Shown piece by piece: positions 15,587-22,308 of a DNA stretch of 23,770 nt. Made by a program: the position numbers and the translations under genes. The notes under the pieces are model-generated. The model saw only the letters and a program-made list of their open reading frames with translations. It had not been told where the DNA came from and ran no database searches. Within the stretch, counting starts at the first letter, position 1; every line of letters begins with the position of its first letter. The DNA is from Erythrobacter sp. (GTDB lineage: Bacteria > Pseudomonadota > Alphaproteobacteria > Sphingomonadales > Sphingomonadaceae): NCBI GenBank assembly GCA_030731635.1, contig JANQTR010000041.1:1-23770 (forward strand), written 5' to 3'.

Positions 15587-16459
15587 TCAGCCCTTGGGCT
15601 GATAGGTCTGTTCTTCGCCGGGGAAGGCGCGGGTGCGCACTTCATCGGCATAGCGTGCAACGGTGCGGTCAATCACGCCTGCGATATCTTCATAGCGTTT
15701 CACAAAGCGCGGCACGCGTTCGAACATGCCGAGCATATCTTCGGTAACCAGCACTTGCCCATCACACTGCGCCGAAGCGCCGATGCCGATGGTGGGGCAT
15801 GTAACCGCCTTGGTCGCGGCAATCGCGATGGGTTCAACTACGCCTTCGATGACGATGGCAAATGCCCCCGACTGGTCAAGCGCGATGGCGTCCGTGACGA
15901 TTTTCTCAGCTTCGGCATCGGAACGTCCGCGCGCGCCGTAACCGCCCAGCACATTGACCGCCTGCGGGGTCAGGCCAACATGGCCCATCACCGGAATGCC
16001 GCGACTGTTTAGGAAAGCGACCGTCGGCGCCATTGCCGCGCCGCCCTCAAGCTTTACCGCCGCCGCGCCGGTCTGTTTCAGCAGAAACGCCGCGCTTTCA
16101 AACGCTTGCTCGGGTGAGGCTTCGTAGCTGCCGAAAGGCATGTCAACCACGACGACCGAATGATACGACCCGCGAACCACCGCCGCGCCGTGATTGGCCA
16201 TCATTTCGAGTGTCACCGGGATGGTCGAGGGCAGGCCATAGATCACCTGGCCCAGCGAATCCCCCACCAGCAGCAGATCGCAATGCGCGTCGAGCAACTG
16301 CGCCTGCCGGGCGGTATAGGCGGTCAGCATGACCAGCGGTTCAGCGGTCACCCCGCCGCTCTTTCGGGCGCGAATGCCGGGCACTGTCAGCCGCCGCATC
16401 GGCTGCGGGGTGGGGGTGGCACGGCTGGTGCTGGTGTCGAGTTGAAAGGTCGTGGACAT
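15587..16459 (-). CDS. panB: 3-methyl-2-oxobutanoate hydroxymethyltransferase (ketopantoate hydroxymethyltransferase)
   Basis: PanB transfers a hydroxymethyl group from 5,10-methylene-tetrahydrofolate to 2-oxoisovalerate, giving ketopantoate, the first step of pantothenate/CoA synthesis in the cytosol. The protein is 290 residues with a family-typical TIM barrel. Expected Mg2+/substrate residues are present: Asp67 in VGDSLGQ, Asp106 in VVVDMPFGSY, and Glu138 in VKLEGG. The catalytic acid Glu204 is in IVIEGV. GHVGLTPQAVNVLGGYGARG and IGIGASAQCDGQVLV are strongly conserved. The ATG at 16459 begins an approximately 20-residue Ser/Thr/Pro-rich lead before the conserved MRRLTVPGIRARK, and the frame stays open further upstream. 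Met21 (MRRL) is an alternative start; no clear Shine-Dalgarno decides. panC is not adjacent. Confidence 0.96.
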   Translation of the reverse strand: MSTTFQLDTSTSRATPTPQPMRRLTVPGIRARKSGGVTAEPLVMLTAYTARQAQLLDAHCDLLLVGDSLGQVIYGLPSTIPVTLEMMANHGAAVVRGSYHSVVVVDMPFGSYEASPEQAFESAAFLLKQTGAAAVKLEGGAAMAPTVAFLNSRGIPVMGHVGLTPQAVNVLGGYGARGRSDAEAEKIVTDAIALDQSGAFAIVIEGVVEPIAIAATKAVTCPTIGIGASAQCDGQVLVTEDMLGMFERVPRFVKRYEDIAGVIDRTVARYADEVRTRAFPGEEQTYQPKG

Positions 16460-16596
16460 GGCCAAAGCGTCTAGCGACTGTCCGCGCCGGGGGAAAGAGC
16501 GCGCTTTCGACTTGTTTTGCGCCTCTGTTACGCTAGCTTCCCGTCCCGACGATCGCGCGGGGGATCTGCGGCCGATCAGTGGGAGACCTATTCCAG

Positions 16597-18171
16597 ATGT
16601 TTTTTGACAGGGTAAAGCCGCTAGATGCGATCCTCGCAACGGCGAAGAAGAAAGCACTCCATCGTTCACTCGGATGGTTCCAGCTAACACTGCTGGGCAT
16701 CGGGTGCGTTATCGGCACCGGGATTTTCGTTCTTACTTCGGTTGGTGCGCAAAAGGCTGGGCCGGGCCTGATGATCGCCTTCCTGATTGCCGGCCTCGTG
16801 TGCATCGTTGCTGCGCTCTGCTATGCAGAAATCGCCTCGATGATCCCGGTGGCGGGCAGTGCCTATACCTACAGCTATGCCACGATCAGCGAATTCTTCG
16901 CATGGACGGTCGGTTGGGCGCTGATCATGGAATACGCCATCGCCGCCTCTGCAGTGTCGGTCGGTTGGTCGGGGTACTTCAACGGAACGATTCTGGGTGG
17001 AATGGGCTGGCAGTTACCAGCCTGGCTCAGTGCTGGTCCGCTCGCTTTTGGCGGGGCGGAAGGCGGATTGATCAACCTGCCAGCGCTGGTGATCGCACTT
17101 TTGGTGACTTGGCTGCTTGTGGTCGGCACCAGTGAAAGCGCCAAGGTCAACGCGGTTCTGGTGGTCGTGAAGGTTACTGCTCTGGTGGCCTTTGTTGGCA
17201 TCACGCTGACCAGCTCTGAATTCAGTATGGAGCGTTTCAACCCGTTCCTGCCTGCCGGGGTTTTCGGCGGATGGGGATCGGGCGTCGGCGCAGTCGGTGC
17301 TGCGGCGACGATGTTCTTTGCCTATGTCGGTTTTGACGCGGTCTCGACGGCCGCCGAAGAAACGAAAGATCCGCAACGTAACGTGCCGATCGGTTTGATC
17401 GGATCGCTGCTGTTTTGCACAGTGTTTTATATTCTGGTTGCAGCCGGAGCCATCGGGACGCTGGGCGGTCAGCCAATTCTTGACGCGATGGGCCTGCCGC
17501 TGGAAGCCGGATCGCAAGAACTTGCGCGCCAGTGTGGGCTGCCGCAATATGCCGAAGCGCTGGTGTGTTCGAACGAGCCGCTGGCTCACGTGCTCAAGGT
17601 GCTTGGTTTCTCGTGGATCGGCAATGCCGTTGGCCTGGCGGCGATTGTCGCGCTGCCTTCGGTGATTCTGGTGCTGATTTTCGGCCAGACCCGCATCTTT
17701 TTTGTGATGAGCCGTGACGGTCTGCTGCCCGAAAGGCTCAGCACGGTGCACCCGAAGTACAAGACGCCCCATGTCGTCACGATGATTACAGGCGTGGCAG
17801 TTGCGATTGCAGCGGCGTTCTTCCCGGTTGGCAAGCTGGCCGACATTTCGAACGCGGGCACGCTGTATGCCTTCCTCATGGTAGCGGTCGCCGTCATGGT
17901 GCTCCGCAAAAAGGATCCTGAACGTAAACGCCATTTCCGCGTACCGTTTGTGTGGATTGTCGCGCCGGCAACGATCATTGGCTGTGTGTTGCTGTTCTTC
18001 AACTTGCCGATTGAGGCGATGCTGTTTTTGCCTGTTTGGGGTGCGGTCGGCGTCGTTATCTATTTCCTCTACAGCCGCAGCCACAGTCATCTTGGTAAAG
18101 GCATTGTCGAGGTGGTGGATGACATTGAAGGTGATGAGACGATGTTGCCGATCCATTCGTCTGACACCTGA
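16597..18171 (+). CDS. APC-superfamily cationic amino acid transporter-like permease (CAT/YfnA type)
   Basis: A 524-residue permease with about 12 membrane segments. The first helix has GIGCVIGTGIFVL (residues 34-46), the unwound substrate-binding helix of the amino acid-polyamine-organocation (APC) superfamily. IPVAGSAYTYSYATISEFFAW, FFAYVGFDAVSTAAEETKDPQRNVP and FGQTRIFFVMSRDGLLP are typical of the CAT/YfnA group. The substrate is an amino acid, but which one cannot be read here. The ATG at 16597 follows GGGAG by about 11 nt; an in-frame GTG at 16579 lies upstream of that SD and is less likely. The gene diverges from panB and is followed by a strong terminator, so it is probably monocistronic. 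Confidence 0.92.
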   Translation: MFFDRVKPLDAILATAKKKALHRSLGWFQLTLLGIGCVIGTGIFVLTSVGAQKAGPGLMIAFLIAGLVCIVAALCYAEIASMIPVAGSAYTYSYATISEFFAWTVGWALIMEYAIAASAVSVGWSGYFNGTILGGMGWQLPAWLSAGPLAFGGAEGGLINLPALVIALLVTWLLVVGTSESAKVNAVLVVVKVTALVAFVGITLTSSEFSMERFNPFLPAGVFGGWGSGVGAVGAAATMFFAYVGFDAVSTAAEETKDPQRNVPIGLIGSLLFCTVFYILVAAGAIGTLGGQPILDAMGLPLEAGSQELARQCGLPQYAEALVCSNEPLAHVLKVLGFSWIGNAVGLAAIVALPSVILVLIFGQTRIFFVMSRDGLLPERLSTVHPKYKTPHVVTMITGVAVAIAAAFFPVGKLADISNAGTLYAFLMVAVAVMVLRKKDPERKRHFRVPFVWIVAPATIIGCVLLFFNLPIEAMLFLPVWGAVGVVIYFLYSRSHSHLGKGIVEVVDDIEGDETMLPIHSSDT

Positions 18172-18197
18172 TAGCATCAGGCTCGGTTGATCTCGCG

Positions 18198-18225
18198 AAG
18201 GGCCGCCCCACCGGGCGGCCCTTTT
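18198..18225 (+). terminator. Intrinsic terminator after the amino acid permease
   Basis: AAGGGCCGCCC (18198-18208) and GGGCGGCCCTT (18213-18223) are perfectly complementary around a 4-nt loop CACC, and the right arm runs into TTTT (18222-18225). It lies 27 nt past the permease stop. This is a textbook rho-independent terminator on the plus strand, separating the permease from the SOS unit. Confidence 0.9.
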
Positions 18226-18240
18226 GCGTGGTGGCAGGCG

Positions 18241-18275
18241 TTGCCAAGTCGAAGCTTGTGGAACATAGTGTGAAC
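18241..18275 (+). promoter_or_regulatory. SOS promoter and LexA box of imuA
   Basis: GAAC (18261-18264)-N7-GAAC (18272-18275) exactly matches the alphaproteobacterial LexA operator (the complement of GTTC-N7-GTTC). A -35-like TTGCCA (18241-18246), 17 nt, and CATAGT (18264-18269) form a plausible promoter whose -10 lies inside the box, so LexA binding would block it. The first imuA ATG begins only 2 nt after the box, which implies a leaderless or near-leaderless transcript. Confidence 0.85.
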
Positions 18276-18277
18276 AT

Positions 18278-19060
18278 ATGAGTCGTTCACCTATGCCCTC
18301 GCACCTGTCGCCCGCCCGCGTCCTGTCCCGCACGCTCCCCGAATCGCGCTGGCGGCCGGGGTTGGCTGACCAACCGTTTCATTCCGAAATCTTCGCTTCC
18401 GGCAGTGAAGCGAGTGGGGTGGGGTTGGCGCTTGCCTTGGCGCAGGACGCCATGACGTCACTTGACGCGCAGACTGCCGAAAGTGCGCGCCACGTGCTGT
18501 GGGTGCAGGATCACAAGGCGATGCAGACAGGCGGGCGGCCGTGCCTCGCAGGCCTGCCGCCCGGCCTGCGCCGCCGCCTGATCCACGTCGCCGCCGCCAC
18601 GCCCGAGGATGCTTTGTTCGCATTGGAAGAAGGGCTCAAATGCCGCGATGTTGCCTGTGTAATTGGCGAGATTGCGGGCAATCCGCGCGCGCTCAACTTC
18701 ACCGCCTCGCGCCGGCTCAGCCTGACCGCTGAAAGCCATGGGGTGCGGTTGTGGCTGGTGCGGCTGGATGCCACGCCTGACCTGTCCTCGGCCCGGATGC
18801 GCTGGCAGGCGCGCGCCGCCCCTTCGCCGCCCCCGCGCTGGAACCCTGCCGCGCCCGGCACCGCGACCTGGCACGCTGAGCTGTTCCGTGCGCGCCGTCA
18901 TGCGCCGGGCGAATGGATGTTGAGTGATGAAAACGGAAGCCTGCACACCGTCAAACAGCCCGAAGCCTTTGTCCCCGCCCCCACGCGCACCGCGCCGGAT
19001 CTTGTCCATCTGGCTCGCCCGACTGTCGGTCAATCGCTGGCAGCGCGCGCTCGCGCCTGA
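18278..19060 (+). CDS. imuA: ImuA, SOS mutasome accessory protein
   Basis: A 260-residue RecA/SulA-like protein of the ImuA family. ImuA works with ImuB and the error-prone polymerase DnaE2 in damage-induced mutagenesis in many alphaproteobacteria. The visible family pattern includes the early FHSEIFASGSEASGVGLALAL, a strand-like HVLWVQDHKAMQTGGRPCLAGL, AAATPEDALFALEEGLKC, the region IGEIAGNPRALNFTASRRL, and the C-terminal WHAELFRARRHAPGEWML. No intact Walker A is visible, as expected for the family. The start is either ATG 18278 (adjacent to the LexA box, no SD) or ATG 18293 (MPSHLSP). The 3' end overlaps imuB by 134 nt in another frame, which couples the two. Confidence 0.9.
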   Translation: MSRSPMPSHLSPARVLSRTLPESRWRPGLADQPFHSEIFASGSEASGVGLALALAQDAMTSLDAQTAESARHVLWVQDHKAMQTGGRPCLAGLPPGLRRRLIHVAAATPEDALFALEEGLKCRDVACVIGEIAGNPRALNFTASRRLSLTAESHGVRLWLVRLDATPDLSSARMRWQARAAPSPPPRWNPAAPGTATWHAELFRARRHAPGEWMLSDENGSLHTVKQPEAFVPAPTRTAPDLVHLARPTVGQSLAARARA

Positions 19061-20573
19061 GGAACGCGCGGCTGCCGATGCGCTGCCGACTGCACTGATT
19101 GCCGAAACCGCGCACGGCCCACGTATTGCCACGGCCAATGATGCGGGGCTGATGGTAGGCGCTCGACCCGGAATGCTGCTGGCTGATGCGCGCGCGCTGT
19201 GCCCGCAATTGGCCGCGATGGCAGCCGATCCGGCGGGCGACCTCGCATTCCTGGAAAAGCTGGCATTGTGGGCGCAGCGTTGGGGGCCGTGGAGCGCGCT
19301 TGATCCGCCCGATGGCCTGCTGGTGGACGTGACCGGGGTCTGCCACCTGTTCGGCGGGGAGGAATGCCTGCTCGCAGATGTTGTCGCAGCCTGCGGTCGG
19401 CGCGGGCTGACAGTGCGCGCCGCGCTCGCGCCGACTGCCGGGGCGGCCTGGGCGCTGGCGCATTTCGGTCCGCCTGCCGCAATCCTTGCCCCCGATGATG
19501 ATCCGTTGCGCTGGCTGGGCGATCTGCCGGTGGCCGCGCTCCGGCTGGATGATGACGTGATCACCGTGCTGCGGCGGCTGGGAATCAAACGGCTGGGCGA
19601 TCTTGCCGGGGTGAGTGGGGAGGGGGATGACCCCGCAGCCCAAGCCGCCGCGCGCGATGCGTTGCTGCGCCGGTTCCGCAATCGCCGCTCGCCCGCGGCC
19701 AATCCGTTGATCCGGCTTGACCAATTGCTCGGCCGGGTGCCCGAACCGCTGCTGCCAGTGATTGCCCATCCCATGCCGATGGTGCAGCGCCGCTTGATGG
19801 AGCCGATCCGCCACCGCGATTTGCTTGACCGGGTGGTGCATGACCTTGCGCAGGACATGGTGCGCGCGCTCGAAGCGCGGGGTGAAGGCGCGCGGCGGCT
19901 TGAACTCGGGCTGTGGCGGGTCGATGGCGAGGTGCTGCTGCGCCGGATCGAACTGGCCGCCGCCACGCGTGAGGCATCGCATATCACTCGGCTGTTCGCC
20001 GCGCGGCTCGACGATGTCGAAGCCGGGTTCGGGATCGAGGCGGTGCAGCTACGCGCTAGCTGGAGCGAGCCGCTGGCGCTGTCGCAGGCCGATCTGGATG
20101 CCGCAGCTGAACAGCACGGCACCTCGCTTGCTGCCTGCATTGATCGGCTGAGCGTGCGCTTGGGCCCCAAAGCGGTAACTCGCCCGGTGGCGCGTGCCAG
20201 CCACATTCCCGAACGCGCGCAGGGCTGGCAGGCCCCGCTGGATCCGGTGCCGCCATCACAAGGCCAACTTGCCTTCCACACTCGCCCGCTCAAGCTGCTC
20301 GAGCGTGCAGAGCGGATCGCGGTGCTCTATGCCTCACCCGATGGCTATCCGCAGCGGTTCCGTTGGCGCGGGCAGGTGCGTGAGGTGGTGCGGGTGGAGG
20401 GGCCCGAACGTCTCGCGCCTGAATGGTGGCGCGAACGTTCCACTGCCCGCTTACGCGATTATTACCGGATCGAAGATGATGCCGGGCGGCGGTACTGGAT
20501 CTACCGTCAGGGCATCGCTGGCGACGGGCGGGGTGGGGTGCCCGAATGGTTCCTGCAAGGGCTGTTTGGCTGA
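18927..20573 (+). CDS. imuB: ImuB, catalytically inactive Y-family polymerase homologue
   Basis: A 548-residue Y-family DNA polymerase paralogue that acts as the hub of the ImuA-ImuB-DnaE2 translesion complex and contacts the beta clamp. The fold is recognisable from RRILSIWLARLSVNRW (palm strand 1, residues about 23-38), GLLVDVTGVCHLFGGEE (palm), and an HhH segment LRRLGIKRLGDLAGV. The catalytic acidic residues of active Y-family enzymes are absent: no Asp in the first palm strand, and ALDPPDGLLVD in place of SIDEAFLD. This is the ImuB hallmark. The C-terminus (RYWIYRQG, PEWFLQGLFG) is typical. ATG 18927 or GTG 18924 could start it; the homologous part begins only at about residue 22, so a later start is possible. 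It belongs to the LexA-controlled unit; no dnaE2 follows here. Confidence 0.92.
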   Translation: MKTEACTPSNSPKPLSPPPRAPRRILSIWLARLSVNRWQRALAPEERAAADALPTALIAETAHGPRIATANDAGLMVGARPGMLLADARALCPQLAAMAADPAGDLAFLEKLALWAQRWGPWSALDPPDGLLVDVTGVCHLFGGEECLLADVVAACGRRGLTVRAALAPTAGAAWALAHFGPPAAILAPDDDPLRWLGDLPVAALRLDDDVITVLRRLGIKRLGDLAGVSGEGDDPAAQAAARDALLRRFRNRRSPAANPLIRLDQLLGRVPEPLLPVIAHPMPMVQRRLMEPIRHRDLLDRVVHDLAQDMVRALEARGEGARRLELGLWRVDGEVLLRRIELAAATREASHITRLFAARLDDVEAGFGIEAVQLRASWSEPLALSQADLDAAAEQHGTSLAACIDRLSVRLGPKAVTRPVARASHIPERAQGWQAPLDPVPPSQGQLAFHTRPLKLLERAERIAVLYASPDGYPQRFRWRGQVREVVRVEGPERLAPEWWRERSTARLRDYYRIEDDAGRRYWIYRQGIAGDGRGGVPEWFLQGLFG

Positions 20574-20643
20574 GGCGCTGACCTTAATAGATGTTTACTG
20601 GCTTGCTTAGCTTTCCTTTACGGATTTCTGCGATGTTGCGCCT

Positions 20644-20973
20644 ATGAACATGGATTCGATCCCGCGGACGTCTGAACGTCGACCGATGAGCTTGATGGTC
20701 AAAAGCCGCGTGCGTTCGCGCGTGGTGTTTGTCGATCTGCTGGATCTGTCCGAAGGCGGCTGCAAGCTGCGCGGCAAGCCCGGCTTTGCCGAAATTGGTG
20801 ACCGGGTGACGATGAAAGTCGGCGGGGTCAACGCCCCGCTCGGATCGGTTGCCTGGGTCGAAGGCCCGGTCGCAGGGGTCGCTTTTGAAGGCGCGATGCA
20901 TCCCGCTGTGATCGATTTCCTGTGTCAGCAGGAACGCCTGAACGATATCATCACCCGCCGCCGCGCGGTCTGA
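20644..20973 (+). CDS. Small PilZ-domain protein (putative c-di-GMP binding)
   Basis: A 109-residue single-domain protein. It has both canonical PilZ c-di-GMP-binding motifs: RxxxR at Arg8-Thr-Ser-Glu-Arg12, and DxSxxG at Asp34-Leu-Ser36-Glu-Gly-Gly39, 22 residues apart as usual. The remainder (FAEIGDRVTMKVGG, GSVAWVEGPVAGVAFEGAM) fits the PilZ beta-barrel. It should bind cyclic di-GMP in the cytosol and act on an unknown partner. The ATG at 20644 has no good Shine-Dalgarno; a second ATG at 20650 would keep both motifs. It lies 70 nt after imuB and 96 nt before the next gene, and the second LexA box lies in that latter gap. Whether it is read from the imuAB promoter is not clear. Confidence 0.87.
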   Translation: MNMDSIPRTSERRPMSLMVKSRVRSRVVFVDLLDLSEGGCKLRGKPGFAEIGDRVTMKVGGVNAPLGSVAWVEGPVAGVAFEGAMHPAVIDFLCQQERLNDIITRRRAV

Positions 20974-21009
20974 TCCAGCGATCCTGCCCGACGCTTGCAA
21001 GCTTTGCAT

Positions 21010-21042
21010 TTGGCAGAGGGGCTGTAGGAACATATAAGGAAC
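21010..21042 (+). promoter_or_regulatory. SOS promoter and LexA box of the radical-SAM/UdgX unit
   Basis: GAAC (21028-21031)-N7-GAAC (21039-21042) is an exact alphaproteobacterial LexA operator. TTGGCA (21010-21015), exactly 17 nt, and TATAAG (21033-21038) make a good sigma-70-type promoter with its -10 inside the N7 of the box. The box lies 27 nt before the radical-SAM ATG. Arrangement mirrors that at imuA, which supports LexA repression and SOS induction of this second unit. Confidence 0.85.
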
Positions 21043-21069
21043 ACCGAAAGGTGGTCCTCAAGGTTCCCG

Positions 21070-22308
21070 ATGGCTCAGCAAACACTCCGACAGAAACTCG
21101 AAATTCTTGCCGATGCGGCCAAGTATGATGCGTCCTGCGCGTCATCGGGCACGGCGAAAAAGAATTCGCTCGGTGGAAAAGGCATCGGCTCGACCGAGGG
21201 GATGGGCATCTGCCACGCCTATGCGCCCGATGGCCGCTGCATTTCGCTGCTCAAGATCCTGCTGACCAATCACTGCATTTTCGATTGCCACTACTGCATC
21301 AACCGCAAAAGCTCGAACGTCGCCCGCGCGCGCTTTACCCCGCAGGAGGTGGTCGACCTCACGCTCAATTTCTATCGACGCAATTATATCGAAGGCCTGT
21401 TCCTGTCGTCTGGCATCGTCAAAAGCGCCAATCACACGATGGAGCAAATGGTCGAAGTCGCCCGTATCCTGCGAGAAGAACACGATTTTCGTGGCTATAT
21501 CCACCTCAAGACCATTCCCGAGGCCGATCCCGAAGTAATCCACGCCGCCGGCCTTTATGCCGACCGGATTTCGATAAATGTCGAGCTGCCGACCCGCGCC
21601 GGGCTGACCCGGCTCGCGCCTGATAAGGACGAGGCGCAGATCGAAGGGGCGATGGGCAATACCAAGGCGCAAATCATCGAAGCCAAGGATGCAAGAAAAC
21701 GCTTCCGTCACGCGCCGCGCTTTGCTCCGGCGGGCCAATCCACGCAGATGATTGTCGGTGCGGATGATGCCAATGATACCGCGATCATCGGCAAGGCGAG
21801 CCGGTTGTACGGCGCGTTCGGGCTGCGGCGCGTCTATTACAGCGCTTTCTCGCCGATCCCCGATGCCAGCGCGGTGCTGCCCTTGAAACGCCCACCGCTG
21901 CTGCGCGAACATCGCTTGTATCAATCGGATTGGCTGATGCGGTTTTACGGGTTCGCGCCGGGAGAGGTGGCCGATGCGACGGAGGCGGATGGCAATCTGC
22001 CGCTCGATATTGACCCGAAACTGGCCTGGGCGCTGAAATTCCGTGAAAGTTTTCCGGTTGATGTAAACCGCGCCGCGAAAGAACAATTGTTGCGGGTGCC
22101 GGGACTGGGGACGACCGCGGTGGGCCGCATTCTTGCCGCACGGCGGCACCGGACGTTGCGATTGGATGATGTGGCGCGGCTGACCGCTTCAATCGCCAAG
22201 GTGCGCCCGTTCATCTGTGCGCTCGACTGGCGGCCGACGCTGCTGACCGACCGCGCCGATTTGCGCTGCCTGCTCACGCCTCGGCAGGAACAGCTGGAGC
22301 TGTTCTGA
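21070..22308 (+). CDS. Radical SAM protein, putative DNA modification/repair, UdgX-linked (TIGR03916-like)
   Basis: A 412-residue radical SAM enzyme of the group found beside DUF4130/UdgX genes and named putative DNA modification/repair radical SAM protein. The [4Fe-4S] motif is Cys69-x3-Cys73-x2-Cys76 (NHCIFDCHYCINRK). Ser/Gly-rich segments GLFLSSGIVKSANHTMEQM and HLKTIPEADPEVI follow the usual SAM-barrel order. A C-terminal helix-hairpin-helix (LLRVPGLGTTAVGRILAAR, about 340-358) suggests DNA binding. The reaction is not known. ATG 21070 has AAGG 7 nt upstream. A LexA box precedes it, and its stop overlaps the next start (TGATG), indicating translational coupling to the UdgX fusion gene. 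Confidence 0.92.
   Translation: MAQQTLRQKLEILADAAKYDASCASSGTAKKNSLGGKGIGSTEGMGICHAYAPDGRCISLLKILLTNHCIFDCHYCINRKSSNVARARFTPQEVVDLTLNFYRRNYIEGLFLSSGIVKSANHTMEQMVEVARILREEHDFRGYIHLKTIPEADPEVIHAAGLYADRISINVELPTRAGLTRLAPDKDEAQIEGAMGNTKAQIIEAKDARKRFRHAPRFAPAGQSTQMIVGADDANDTAIIGKASRLYGAFGLRRVYYSAFSPIPDASAVLPLKRPPLLREHRLYQSDWLMRFYGFAPGEVADATEADGNLPLDIDPKLAWALKFRESFPVDVNRAAKEQLLRVPGLGTTAVGRILAARRHRTLRLDDVARLTASIAKVRPFICALDWRPTLLTDRADLRCLLTPRQEQLELF

Noticed and set aside
18458..20293. 611-aa open frame on the minus strand
   Set aside because: It is antisense to imuA/imuB, very Ser/Arg/Ala-rich as expected from GC-rich shadow frames, and shows no family motifs.
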